Counted from the stretch's first letter, positions 51,883-60,787 are shown. The stretch is 64,000 bases of DNA from Streptacidiphilus melanogenes (GCF_000787835.1 NZ_BBPP01000012.1:102211-166210); one strand, 5' to 3'. Numbers and translations: made by a program. The notes: generated from the sequence alone by a model not told the origin.

Positions 51883-53103
51883 GTGCTCAGCGTCGTGGCC
51901 CCGCCGTCCCTTTCCCGTCGCCTGCCCCGGCTGGCCCGCCGCAGTGCTTTCCCGCTCCATGTCTCCGTCCTGGTCGGTCTGTTGGCCGCCTCGAGCGCGC
52001 CGACCCCGCTGTACGCCCTCTACCAGAGCGCATGGCACTTCTCGGCGATGACGGTCACGGTCGTGTTCAGCGCCTACGCGCTGGCCCTGCTCGGCGCGCT
52101 GCTGACCGCGGGCTCCCTCTCGGAGCACCTGGGCCGGCGTCCGGTCCTGGCCGGTTCGCTGCTCGCGGAGGCCGCCGCGATGGCGGTCTTCGCCGCCGCC
52201 CAGGGCGTGACGGCGCTGATCGCCGCGCGGATCCTGCAGGGCGTGGCCGCCGGGGTGGCCACCGGCGCCGCCGGGGCCGCCCTGCTCGACTTCGAGAACC
52301 CCGACCGCCCGGGACGGGCGACGCTCGCCAACGGTGTCGCCCCCGTCGCCGGCATGGCGACCGGCGTGCTGGCCGCCACCGCCCTGGTGCAGTACGCGCC
52401 GGCACCCACCCGCACCGTCTACCTCCTGCTGCTCGTACTGTTCACCGCGCAGGCGGCCGCGGTGCTCCTCGCCAGCGAGACGGCGCATCCCCACCCCGGC
52501 GCGTGGCGCTCCCTGCGTCCCGGCATCGCTGTCGCGCCGGCTTCCCGCCCTGCCATGCGGCTGCTCGCCCCGGGCGTTGTCGCCGCCTGGGCGCTGGGTG
52601 GCTTCTACTCCTCCCTCGGTCCGTCGCTCGCCCGGCTCATCGCCCCGCACACGTCCCGCGCCACCGGCGGCCTGGTCTTCTTCACCCTGACAGCGGCGGC
52701 CGGCCTCGCGGTCCACGCCGCACGGCCACTGCCCGCCCGCACCGCGAGCTCGGTCGGAACGGCGCTCCTGGTCCCAGGGGCCCTGCTGACCCTGAGCGGG
52801 GCCCAGTTGCACAGCCTGCTCGCGCTGTTCGCGGGCACCGCCCTGGCCGGCACCGGCTTCGGCGCCTCCACCCAGGGAGCCCTGCGCCTGCTGCTGCCCC
52901 CGGCCGCCCCGGACGAACGCGCGGGCACGCTCGCCGCCTACTACGTCCTCAGCTACCTGGCCATGAGCGTCCCCGCCGTCCTGGCGGGCCTGCTGACGAA
53001 CCTGTACGGCCTGCAGACCGCCGTCGTGCTGTACACCGTGACGGTCGTCGCGCTGACCGTGATCGGGCTCGCCCGCGCCGTGCGCCGACCCACCACCGGC
53101 TGA
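51883..53103 (+). CDS. MFS transporter
   Basis: 406 aa; GTG start with GAGAGG seven bases upstream. About 12 hydrophobic segments, early ASSAPTPLYALYQ and VFSAYALALLGALLTAGSLS, then LGRRPVLAGSLLAEA (motif A-like) and QGVAAGVATGAAGAALLDF. This resembles uncharacterised actinobacterial MFS carriers often next to TetR genes. It may export or import the substrate handled by the hydrolases downstream; the next gene follows after 136 bp. Confidence 0.88.
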   Translation: MLSVVAPPSLSRRLPRLARRSAFPLHVSVLVGLLAASSAPTPLYALYQSAWHFSAMTVTVVFSAYALALLGALLTAGSLSEHLGRRPVLAGSLLAEAAAMAVFAAAQGVTALIAARILQGVAAGVATGAAGAALLDFENPDRPGRATLANGVAPVAGMATGVLAATALVQYAPAPTRTVYLLLLVLFTAQAAAVLLASETAHPHPGAWRSLRPGIAVAPASRPAMRLLAPGVVAAWALGGFYSSLGPSLARLIAPHTSRATGGLVFFTLTAAAGLAVHAARPLPARTASSVGTALLVPGALLTLSGAQLHSLLALFAGTALAGTGFGASTQGALRLLLPPAAPDERAGTLAAYYVLSYLAMSVPAVLAGLLTNLYGLQTAVVLYTVTVVALTVIGLARAVRRPTTG

Positions 53104-53238
53104 CCGGTTCCCGCCTCTCCCGCCTCTCCCGTACCGGCCCTGCCGCCTCTCCCTTACCGGCCCTGCCGCCTCTTCCGTACAGGCTCCCTCCTGTACCGGT
53201 GCTTCCGCGCCGGTGCGCCCATCCGAAAGGACCCACCG

Positions 53239-54189
53239 ATGAGCAACTCCGCCACGCCCCGTCAGGCCGCTTTCCCGACCAGCGAGGGATGGACCCTCGG
53301 CGACATCACCGTACGCCGCGTCGACGAGGTCGAACTGCCGCGCCAGACCGGACCGTGGCTGCTGCCGCACGCCACCAAGGAGGTCCTGGACGAGGCGCGT
53401 TGGCTGCGACCCGACTTCGCCGACGCCGAGGTCCCGCGCCTGGCGAGCCACAGCTTCGCGGTGGAGGCGGGCGGGCTGCGGATCGTCGTGGACACCGGCA
53501 TCGGCAACGACAAGCCACGCGCCAACCCGGCCTGGAACGGTCTCGACACCGACGTCCCGGCGCGCCTGGCCGCGGCCGGATTCCCGCCCGAGTCCGTGGA
53601 CCTGGTGATCACCACGCACCTGCACACCGACCACGTCGGCTGGAACACCCGCCTGGTCGGCGAGGACTGGGTCCCCACCTTCCCAGGAGCCCGCTACCTC
53701 ACCAGCCGCACCGAGTGGGACCACTGGGCCGCCACCGAGCTGGACGAGGCCCGTGCCCAGATGTTCCGCGACTCCGTCCACCCCGTCCGCGACGCCGGAC
53801 AGTACGACCTGGTGGACGTGCCCGAGCACGGTCACGAAGTGGCGCCGGGCGTCGTCCTGGTCCCGGCCCCGGGCCACACGCCGGGGCAGGTCGCCGTGGA
53901 ACTGCGCGGCAGCGGCCGCCGGGCGCTGATCACCGGCGACAGTATCCACCACCCGGTGCAGCTGTCCCACCCGCACGTGCACAGCTGCGTCGACATCGAC
54001 CCGGCCCAGGCCGTCCGCACCCGCGCCCGGCTGCTCGACACGGTGGCGGACACCGGCGCGCTGCTGCTGGGCACCCACTTCCCGCGGCCCACGGCCGGCA
54101 CCGTCCTGCGCGAGGACGGCCGTTACCGGCTGCTGGCCGAGCCGGGCGTCGCCCTCCCGGCCACCACCCTCCCGGCCACCGCCGTCTGA
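53239..54189 (+). CDS. Metallo-beta-lactamase-fold hydrolase
   Basis: 316 aa; ATG with GAAAGGA upstream. MBL fold with metal motif THLHTDHVGW (His-x-His-x-Asp-His, about 118-125), later His in PAPGHTPGQ (about 216), Asp in ALITGDSIHH and a final His in LLLGTHFPRP. It resembles the quorum-quenching lactonase/MBL-fold hydrolases of about 280-310 aa. The first 25 residues are extra. The gap before it contains 24-bp tandem repeats. It may open a lactone or other ring; the amidase downstream could then act on the product (inference). Confidence 0.9.
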   Translation: MSNSATPRQAAFPTSEGWTLGDITVRRVDEVELPRQTGPWLLPHATKEVLDEARWLRPDFADAEVPRLASHSFAVEAGGLRIVVDTGIGNDKPRANPAWNGLDTDVPARLAAAGFPPESVDLVITTHLHTDHVGWNTRLVGEDWVPTFPGARYLTSRTEWDHWAATELDEARAQMFRDSVHPVRDAGQYDLVDVPEHGHEVAPGVVLVPAPGHTPGQVAVELRGSGRRALITGDSIHHPVQLSHPHVHSCVDIDPAQAVRTRARLLDTVADTGALLLGTHFPRPTAGTVLREDGRYRLLAEPGVALPATTLPATAV

Positions 54190-54232
54190 CCACACCTGCG
54201 ACGCACCCGCCCGCCTGACAGGGAGAACACCC

Positions 54233-54448
54233 GTGTCCGCCTTCGGACTCACACCACCGCTGGCCGCCCGCCTGGCCGCCCGCGCCGGACTCGTGCTGCC
54301 CACCGAACGCCATGCCGCGGTCGCCGCGGTCGCCGACCACATCCACGGCGTCGTCGCCGTCCTGCGCGAGCTCGACTTCGCAGGCGTCCCGCCCGCCGCC
54401 GCCTACCGTGCCGTAGAGGAGAAGGAGACGCACGATGCGGCCCTGTGA
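54233..54448 (+). CDS. AtzG-like small subunit (DUF4089 type)
   Basis: 71 aa; GTG start with GGGAGAA upstream. A single helical bundle: LAARLAARAGLVLPTERHAA then VAAVADHIHGVVAVLRELDF. This size and pattern, immediately before an amidase gene and overlapping it by 14 bp, matches AtzG, the small partner that stabilises the amidase AtzE (1-carboxybiuret hydrolase) in a structure like GatC with GatA. Partnership here is inferred from layout. Confidence 0.75.
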   Translation: MSAFGLTPPLAARLAARAGLVLPTERHAAVAAVADHIHGVVAVLRELDFAGVPPAAAYRAVEEKETHDAAL

Positions 54449-55826
54449 GATGTCCCTCGCCGCCGCCGCGGACGCGATACGCACCCGGCGACTGTCGCCC
54501 GTCGAACTGGTCGACTCCGTCCTCCAGCGCATCGAGGAGGCGGAGCCTCACCTCGGCGCCTACGTCACGGTCGTTGCCGAGCAGGCCCGCCGGGCGGCGG
54601 GCGAGGCCGAACACGACGTGGCGCACGGCCGCTACCGGGGACCGCTGCACGGCATCCCGATGGCGCTCAAGGACCTGATCGACGTCGGCCGGATGGCCAC
54701 CACGGCCAGCTCCCGGGTCCGCGCCGGCCATCGCGCGGCAGCGGACAGCACGGTCGCCGCGCGACTGACCGCGGCCGGCGCGGTCCTGCTCGGCAAGACC
54801 CACACCCACGAATTCGCCTTCGGTCTGACCACTCCGCAGACCCGCAACGCCGTCGACGCCGGCCGGGTCGCCGGCGGCTCCAGCGGCGGCTCCGCGGTCG
54901 CCGTCGCGTCGGGCACCGCGACCTTCGCCCTGGGCACCGACACCGGTGGATCGATCCGGGTGCCCGCCGCACTCAACGGGGTCGTCGGCCTCAAACCGAC
55001 CTACGGCCTCGTCCCCCGTCACGGCGTCACCTCCCTGTCCTGGTCACTGGACCACGTCGGCCCCATCACCCGCAAGGTCGAGGACGCGGGCCTGGTGCTG
55101 ACCGCACTGGCCGGACACGATCCCCGCGACCCCGCGTCGCTGCCGGTGCCCGCCGTCGACTACCGGCCCGGCGCCGCGACCGACCTTTCGGGGCTGCGCG
55201 TCGGCGTCCCGCGCAGCTACTACTTCGACCACGTTCACCCGCAGGTGGAGGCCGCCGTGCGGCACGCCGTCGCGCAGCTGGAATCCCTGGGCGCCCGGCT
55301 CGTCGACGTCGACATCCCGATGACCCGCTACATCCAGGCCACCCAGTGGGGCCTGATGGTGCCGGAGGCCGGCGCCTACCACGAAGGCAGCCTGCGCACG
55401 GTCCCCGAGCTGTACCAGGAGGACGTCCGCATCCTGCTGGAGGCGAGCGAGTTGATGAGCGCCGGCGACTACCTGCGCGCCCAGCGCTCCCGCACGCTCA
55501 TGCGAGCCGAGTGGGCGCGGATGCTGGAGGAGGTCGACGTGATCGCCGCCCCGAGCGTCCCGATGCCCGCGGCCGTGGTCGGACAGGAGACGGTCACCTG
55601 GCCCGACGGCACGGTCGAGAGCGTCTCCGACGCCTACGTGCGCCTGTGCGCCCCCGCCAACATCACCGGACTGCCCGCCTTGACCGTCCCGGTCGGCCAC
55701 GACACGGCGGGTCTGCCCATCGGGATGCAGCTGCTCGGTCGGCCCCTCGGCGAACCCACGCTCCTGCGCGTCGGCCACGCCTACGAGCAGACGCAGCCCG
55801 CACGGGCGCTCGCCAGGACCGCCTGA
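54435..55826 (+). CDS. Amidase-signature hydrolase (AtzE/GatA-like)
   Basis: 463 aa; start overlaps the AtzG-like gene. Amidase-signature catalytic set: Lys in PMALKDLIDV (about 77), the Ser-rich VAGGSSGGSAVAVASG (cis-Ser about 152) and nucleophile Ser in DTGGSIRVPA (about 176). The rest follows family length, ending PALTVPVGHDTAGLPIGMQL. It hydrolyses an amide or carbamate; AtzE relatives act on 1-carboxybiuret, but the substrate here is open. Last gene of the TetR-MFS-MBL-AtzG-amidase run. Confidence 0.92.
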   Translation: MRPCEMSLAAAADAIRTRRLSPVELVDSVLQRIEEAEPHLGAYVTVVAEQARRAAGEAEHDVAHGRYRGPLHGIPMALKDLIDVGRMATTASSRVRAGHRAAADSTVAARLTAAGAVLLGKTHTHEFAFGLTTPQTRNAVDAGRVAGGSSGGSAVAVASGTATFALGTDTGGSIRVPAALNGVVGLKPTYGLVPRHGVTSLSWSLDHVGPITRKVEDAGLVLTALAGHDPRDPASLPVPAVDYRPGAATDLSGLRVGVPRSYYFDHVHPQVEAAVRHAVAQLESLGARLVDVDIPMTRYIQATQWGLMVPEAGAYHEGSLRTVPELYQEDVRILLEASELMSAGDYLRAQRSRTLMRAEWARMLEEVDVIAAPSVPMPAAVVGQETVTWPDGTVESVSDAYVRLCAPANITGLPALTVPVGHDTAGLPIGMQLLGRPLGEPTLLRVGHAYEQTQPARALARTA

Positions 55827-55877
55827 TCCTCCGCCGCCGCCTGGCCGACCCGCCCCGTGCGACACTCGCGGTTCGGT

Positions 55878-56098
55878 TCACGACGTGGCTCCGGTCCGAC
55901 CCGGCCGAGTCACGCGCTCCCACAGCGAGGGCGGGACCGGTGGGTGAGCGTCTTGGATCCCGCGGAACCGGACGACGATGGGCCATTCCAGGGGTTCCGG
56001 GTCGCCGGCGAGCCAGAAGAAGTGGTCTTCCGGTCGATCGGGCGCGAGGCCGTGAGCGTGATGGCAGGCCCGGAGGTCCGTGACCGCGTCGTGGCCGG
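55878..56098 (-). pseudogene. C-terminal remnant of an unknown (SUKH-like?) gene
   Basis: Directly after the F420 oxidoreductase stop, in the same frame, the minus strand reads GHDAVTDLRACHHAHGLAPD then RPEDHFFWLAGDPEPLEWPI and ends LWERVTRPGRTGATS stop (55878). It looks coding (aromatic-rich, SMI1-like) but has no start codon. The first about 23 codons are shared with the 48.6-kb copy, after which the two diverge. Confidence 0.45.
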
Positions 56099-56222
56099 GT
56101 CAGGCGAGTCGGGCGGGGAACCCGCCGGTGGCGATCGGGCCCCAGCGGTCGGGTGTGACGCGCACGAGTGCCTTGCCTTGAGTGACCATGGCTTCGCGGT
56201 ACTGCGCCCAGTCGGGGTGCTC
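56030..56222. repeat. Copy B of the 193-bp dispersed duplication
   Basis: Near-identical, gap-free partner of 48587-48779; here it is part of the intact F420 oxidoreductase gene's 3' end and the following sequence. Confidence 0.85.
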
Positions 56223-56570
56223 GCCGGAGATGTTGCGGAAGTACTCGACGAAGGCGTCGAGCGCGGACGGCCCGTCGGCTGCTTCGAGTACGTCGGCGTG
56301 GCCGTCGACCTGCACCCATGCGCCGTCCCAGTCGTCGGAGAGCACCAGGACGCTGACCTCGGGGCGCAGACGGGCGTTGCGGGTCTTGGCGCGCTCGGGG
56401 TAGCTGGAGATGACGATCCGGCCCGAGTCGTCTACCCCGCCGGTCACGGGGGACGCCTGCGGCGTCCCGTCGGAACGCCGGGTGATCAGGACCATGCGGT
56501 GACGTGGACGGATGAATTCCAGCAGTTCCTCACGCTCGACCTTGGTGTTGGATGCGACCTTGCGCGCCAT
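56100..56570 (-). CDS. PPOX-class F420-dependent oxidoreductase
   Basis: 156 aa from the ATG at 56570 (MARKVASNT; GGAGCAGGA upstream). Split-barrel fold: ELLEFIRPRHRMVLITRRSD, GTPQASPVTGGVDDSGRIVI, RPEVSVLVLSDDWDGAWVQV and a C-terminal VRVTPDRWG. These are hallmarks of TIGR03618-type F420 enzymes, which reduce or oxidise small substrates with deazaflavin cofactor. A truncated paralogue lies at 48657-48803. Confidence 0.9.
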   Translation of the reverse strand: MARKVASNTKVEREELLEFIRPRHRMVLITRRSDGTPQASPVTGGVDDSGRIVISSYPERAKTRNARLRPEVSVLVLSDDWDGAWVQVDGHADVLEAADGPSALDAFVEYFRNISGEHPDWAQYREAMVTQGKALVRVTPDRWGPIATGGFPARLA

Positions 56571-57027
56571 CAGTTCCTGCTCCTCTCGGCGGCCTTCGGC
56601 CACCCTATGCCTCTCCTGGCTGCAGTCACCGGGAGGCGTCCGGCGCCTTCACCCAGTGGTACGCCGTCGACATCCCGCCGGGTGACGAAAGGTTCCCTGC
56701 CGGGAGCACTCGTGGGGGATGGCTGCCTGGACGGCTGCGGCGCGTGTCGGGGCCGGCCGGGTCGGTCACGAGTCCGGCAGAATCAGATCTGACCGCACGG
56801 CGGCGTTCGGTTCCGCGACGATAGCGGCGTTGATCCGCCTGGTCGGCGAAGGCCGCGGGAACGCGGCGTCGCTGCAGGCGGGCGGGTGCCAGGGCTGTTG
56901 CATCAGTCCAGACGGCGCTCCGCACGCCTTGCTCGCCGTGGGCAACCGGACCGGGCGCGGCCTGGTCCTCGCCGCCCATGACCAGCGGCGCTGGTGTGGA
57001 GATGGTCGGCCTCGCCGCAGCCGCGGG
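56571..57027. other. Interval without recognisable gene
   Basis: About 455 bp between the F420 oxidoreductase start and a small membrane protein; overlapping frames occur on both strands but none resembles a protein family. Confidence 0.4.
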
Positions 57028-57201
57028 CTACTTCCCGCCTCGCCCTGCATTGATCCACTCGAAGGTCATGCGGCCGATCAACAGCCCGATCGGGGCCTCA
57101 GCCCACGGCGCCGGAATTCCGACCAACCACAACACCACTGTGAAGGCCACAGCGACGCCAACGGTCACGACCCACTTCAACCCACGCGTCGATCTCGGCA
57201 C
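57028..57201 (-). CDS. Small membrane protein (57 aa)
   Basis: A frame from a GTG at 57201: VPRSTRGLKWVVTVGVAVAF, TVVLWLVGIPAPWAEAPIGL, LIGRMTFEWINAGRGGK. A basic N-terminus and two hydrophobic segments joined by a Pro-containing turn suggest a two-helix membrane protein. No ribosome site is obvious and no family is known; codon use and hydrophobic pattern support coding. Confidence 0.45.
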   Translation of the reverse strand: MPRSTRGLKWVVTVGVAVAFTVVLWLVGIPAPWAEAPIGLLIGRMTFEWINAGRGGK

Positions 57202-57585
57202 GACGGGCAGCGTACGGGATCACTGATCGGCCTGGACAGTCGTCAGAAGCCAGCACCGGGTTGCCAAAAGGCCCGCAAGGGTGCGCCCGGGCGCGCGGAG
57301 GGGTCGAACCGCATGACCGTACCGACGCGGTGACCGGCCAACGGCTCGTCCGCACCGCCCAGCACAGCAATGCCTGGCTCCCCGCCTGTGGTGGTGCCCC
57401 TATCGCGTCGGCGTGAGCGACAGCTGGGACAGCCGCAGGATCCCGGCCGGCCTCCATCGCGCAAAGCCCAAGGCGACTGGTGTTTCCCAGGTGTGGTCAC
57501 CGCCTTCGGCCGGTCGGTCCCGAAGGCGCTTCATCGCTAGCACTGTCCCAGGACCGCTGGTGACCGTCAGCGCCCTGGCCGCCGG
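57202..57585. other. Interval with possible minus-strand gene end
   Basis: The minus-strand frame 57243-57500 ends GIAVLGGADEPLAGHRVGTV then MRFDPSARPGAPLRAFWQPG, which looks protein-like but has no start context or family. Otherwise nothing is seen. Confidence 0.3.
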
Positions 57586-58485
57586 TCAAAGGCCCTTCAG
57601 GACACGTTGAAGGGCCGACCGGCCTGCGGGCCCCCAGTTCGGCTTGCCGCCGGGCAGTGAGCGGTCCCCGTTCTGGCCCATCAGCATCAAGAACAGGCTC
57701 TTCATCGCGGCCAGCCCGCGCGCCCGTCGCAGCATCGCCTCGTCCGCCTGGGCGTAGGTGTCGAAGAACCGTGACGCGCCTCCCGCGGGGAGCAGCAGCC
57801 AGGCGGCGGCGAGGTCCCACGCCGGGTCGCCGGCGAAGACGTCGCCGAAGTCGACGACGCCCGCCAGTGTGCCGTCGGCGACCACCACGTTCGCGGGATG
57901 CAGGTCGCCGTGGACCCACACCCGCGGGCCCTGCCACTGCGCAGCCGCGACCGCGTCGTTCCACACGGCCCGGATGTCGTGCTCGGCGAAGCCGCCGAGG
58001 TCCACGGCCTGCAGGAAGTACTCGAAGCCGTCCGTGCACTCCTTGGGGTGGCCGCCGCGGTCCGAGGCGTTCGGTGCTTCGGCGGGCGCCTCCACGTGCA
58101 GCGCTGTGAGGAAGGCGGCGAGGAGGTCGGCCGCGTGGTCGCCGCGGGTGATCGAGGCGTGGTCCAGGGGTGTGCCCTCGACCCAGGTCATGACGGTCCA
58201 GATCTTTGGGAAGCGCTCGGAGGGTGCACCGTTTCGCACCGGGGTCGGGATCGGCAGCGGCAGGCGTGGGGCCAGTACCGGCAGCCAGCGCCGCTCCTTG
58301 AGCTGCAGATCGGGGCCGTTGTCCATGCGCTGCATCCGGACGGCCAACTCGTCGCCGAGGCGCCACATCTGGTTGCCCCAGCCGCCCGGCACCTCGCGGA
58401 TGGGCAGCTCGGCTAGGTCCGGATGCTGATCGCGCAGCAGGTCGCGGACCAGATCTTCGTGGATCTCGATCTCGGATTCGATCAT
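57586..58485 (-). CDS. Aminoglycoside phosphotransferase (APH)-family kinase
   Basis: 299 aa. N-lobe GGWGNQMWRLGDELAVRMQR, hinge WTVMTWVEGTPLDHASI, catalytic loop VWVHGDLHPANVVV (Asp about 197, Asn about 202) and the metal-binding VVDFGDVFAGDPAWDLA. It is a complete eukaryotic-like kinase fold of the APH/choline kinase type. It may phosphorylate an antibiotic or another small alcohol; resistance is not implied without testing. A 134-aa frame ends 6 bp before its start and may be co-transcribed. Confidence 0.9.
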   Translation of the reverse strand: MIESEIEIHEDLVRDLLRDQHPDLAELPIREVPGGWGNQMWRLGDELAVRMQRMDNGPDLQLKERRWLPVLAPRLPLPIPTPVRNGAPSERFPKIWTVMTWVEGTPLDHASITRGDHAADLLAAFLTALHVEAPAEAPNASDRGGHPKECTDGFEYFLQAVDLGGFAEHDIRAVWNDAVAAAQWQGPRVWVHGDLHPANVVVADGTLAGVVDFGDVFAGDPAWDLAAAWLLLPAGGASRFFDTYAQADEAMLRRARGLAAMKSLFLMLMGQNGDRSLPGGKPNWGPAGRSALQRVLKGL

Positions 58486-58491
58486 GGTAGG

Positions 58492-58896
58492 TCACCGTAC
58501 TTCGTTGTCGGCGTCGTCGCCGACCTGGAGGCGCGGGGCCGGTAGCCACCGTTCGGTCCAGCACGTTCGCCGCGTCGTGGTCGACATGGTCGGCGAGGAT
58601 GCGGGCGGGCCGTGGAACGCGCCGTCGGCGTGCGGGTCGGCCTGCATCGCGGCCCATGCCTGGTGGACTGCGTCAAGGAGTGTCTTCCTCGCCCGCGCTG
58701 TCCCTCCCTGGGGTGCACACGATCGGGGCCCGCTCGCTGCCGCGCGCAGGTGCGCTGGGGCGGCGACGGTCGCCGTCGGCGACTCGGGCGGGGCGGCGGC
58801 CTCGCCCTGGCGCGTCGGGTGGACGAGCACGCGGACGTGGTCAGGACGGCGGCCGGGTCGACAGCAGTACGGTGTGTCGGCATAGCCGCAGATCAT
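58492..58896 (-). CDS. Hypothetical protein (134 aa)
   Basis: MICGYADTPYCCRPGRRPDH at the N-terminus, then an Ala/Pro-rich middle and HQAWAAMQADPHADGAFHGP. No domain is recognised. Its stop lies within the ribosome-site region of the APH gene (6-bp gap), consistent with an operon, but the low-complexity Arg/Ala/Pro composition leaves doubt whether it is translated. Confidence 0.35.
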   Translation of the reverse strand: MICGYADTPYCCRPGRRPDHVRVLVHPTRQGEAAAPPESPTATVAAPAHLRAAASGPRSCAPQGGTARARKTLLDAVHQAWAAMQADPHADGAFHGPPASSPTMSTTTRRTCWTERWLPAPRLQVGDDADNEVR

Positions 58897-59033
58897 GTCA
58901 CCTGGGGCGGACGGCTTGTCAGGGGATTGCGCCGGAACGGGATGGTGGCGGTCAGCACGGCGTGGCCGCCGTCGTGCGTGTTCAGGCGGGCCTGTCTGGA
59001 AGCGGGCAGTCGATCGGTTCGGACGGCTGCTAC

Positions 59034-59073
59034 AGCCGGCCGCTGCTACGGCCGGCCGTAGCAGCGGCCGGCT
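59034..59073. terminator. Perfect 40-bp palindrome
   Basis: Left arm AGCCGGCCGCTGCTACGGCC (59034-59053) is exactly the reverse complement of 59054-59073. It lies 44 bp beyond the stop of the lipoprotein gene on the minus strand. It would form a very stable hairpin or cruciform; a terminator role is the simplest reading. Confidence 0.65.
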
Positions 59074-59116
59074 CCCGGGAGCGTTGACGCGGCTCGGTTG
59101 CCGATGGCGTCGGGGT

Positions 59117-59829
59117 TCAAGCGGGAATCGCGGGACCCTGGTCGACGAGCGTCACCGGGATCCCTCCTGTCAGTTGTTCGAGGTGCTGTCTGAAGGCTTG
59201 CGAAGCGGTGCCGGCGGCGTTCGTGTCGACCTCGATGCCGGATGCGTCCGGGGTCCCGGCCACGGCGTTGACGGGGAAGCCCATAGCGCCCTTCGGCATC
59301 ATCGGCGCGAGCCGCTGCGCTGCGGCGCTCAATCGGGCGGCGCTGTAGCGGGAGAGGTACAGATCGAGGCGGTTGAGGCCGACTCGGGGGTCGATTCGCT
59401 TGGCTTCGGCGGCCAGTCTGTGACCGGCGGCCAGGTCGGTGACGCAGAGTGCGACATGCCCGACGGGGAAGTCGGTGACCTGGCTGCCGTAGACGTCGGC
59501 GAAGGCCGCCTGTCGGCCCGCGGTGCCGATCGCCTGTGAGAGCTCCTCCGCTTCGGGCGTGTTCGCGGGCGTTGCGTTGTCGGACGTCGGGGCACCCGGT
59601 TCATCCACTGCGCGGGCGTTGGGCATGATCCGCCCGGTGTCGCGGCGGCACCTTGCGGCGTTGGGTTCACGCTCGTTGTGGGGGCGGGTGGCGGCGTGAG
59701 GCCGCCGTTGCTCACGACCACTGGGGTGCCGCCCGCGGGATGCTGCGCTCCGCACCCGGTGACGAGGAGGCCCAGCGCCAGGCAGCAACCGGCCACGCCG
59801 AGGCCCTTCGTGGGGCTTTCCTTACGCAT
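59117..59829 (-). pseudogene. Lipoprotein gene interrupted by a frameshift
   Basis: From the ATG at 59829, MRKESPTKGLGVAGCCLALG with lipobox LVTGC and a Pro/Thr-rich linker read in one frame to about 59612 (GGSCPTPAQ). From about 59608 the neighbouring frame continues a good protein sequence (VDEPGAPTSDNATPANTPEA, FADVYGSQVTDFPVGHVALC, RIDPRVGLNRLDLYLSRYSA) to the stop at 59117. A one-base indel near GCGCAGTGG joins them. Intact length would be about 237 aa. Function unknown. It could be a sequencing error rather than a true mutation. Confidence 0.65.
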
Positions 59830-60787
59830 TTCCAGCCGCTCCGCTCCGTGGTGGTGTGCCGGTGGGACGTGTGCCACCGTCTTGTGGTTCCGGCGGGCTG
59901 GTCCGGGCCGGTTTCCGCGTGGGCCGTGCGGCCGGCCGCCTGCGCGGCGGCTTCGGACCGGGCGGCTTCGGACCGGGCGGCTTTGAATGGGACGAGATCG
60001 GATTCGAGGTCCGCTGACTCCTCGGGTCCTGCGCCAGGCGTGCCCCGGGGGCGGCCGTTTCACTGCGCGTGCCCGGGGTCGCCGTGCCAGGTCGTGTGCT
60101 GTGCGGGGCTGGTGTGTTTCTGTTGCTCGGGTGGGGGGCGGGCGGATCCGGCCCGGGCCTCTCTGGAGTGCTCGCACGGGCCGGGCGTTGTTGCCGGCTG
60201 CCATCCCCAGGCGGGTCGGGCCGTCGAGCTGCGTGGTGTCATGCGGATTGAGCGCGCCGTGTGTCTCGAACTCCCGGTACCCCGCCGCCGTCCCACCCGG
60301 GCTGGCCGTGAGGGCGGCGCCGGTGTCGGTGCCTCTGGCCGCGTGGCCTGTCTGATGCTGCCTTGCCGCGCCCGCCCCGGGCAGGCCCGCCCTCCCGCGC
60401 AGCTGCGGCGTCGGGCGCTGTGGCGGGCCGGTGCCCGGCACGGTCACGGGAGTACGGGTGCCCTCGATCGGTCGGGCCGCGCGCAGGCCGTCCCACCCGT
60501 CGTCCCGCGCGTCCGTGCCCGCGGGGCTGGGCTTCCGCCTGCCGATGTCGCGCTTTGGGTGGTGCCGTGCGGGCCGAGCGCCGGCTTTGCTGTCGCCCGC
60601 AGCGTCTCTCGCGGTTTTGTTGCGTCGCGTCATGGGGTGGTGTCACAGCGGGGTGTGACGCGGGGTCGTGTGACGGGCCCGGTCTGTGCGGATGCCCTCG
60701 AGGGGTGGGTCTGGGCTCGGTGGGTGGGACACCCTGGGGTGCCGCGGCCCGGGGTGTCTGCCGGGCCTCCGCGTGCCCGTCGGCCGG
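59830..60787. other. About 960 bp without a recognisable gene
   Basis: Long frames occur on both strands, but all are Arg/Gly/Pro/Ala-rich, typical of GC-rich noncoding sequence. A short tandem repeat GGCTTCGGACCGGGC occurs about 2.5 times at 59949-59983. Promoters for the lipoprotein gene, and the terminator of the G1 peptidase, would lie here. Confidence 0.45.

Noticed and set aside
53105..53200. Repeats here as a possible CRISPR-like array
   Set aside because: Units are adjacent with no spacers, only 2-3 copies, and no cas genes are in the window.
59329..60633. 434-codon minus-strand frame running into the lipoprotein
   Set aside because: Only its last part (lipobox onward) looks like protein; the upstream about 260 codons are Arg/Pro/Ala-rich low-information sequence, so I start the lipoprotein gene at 59829.
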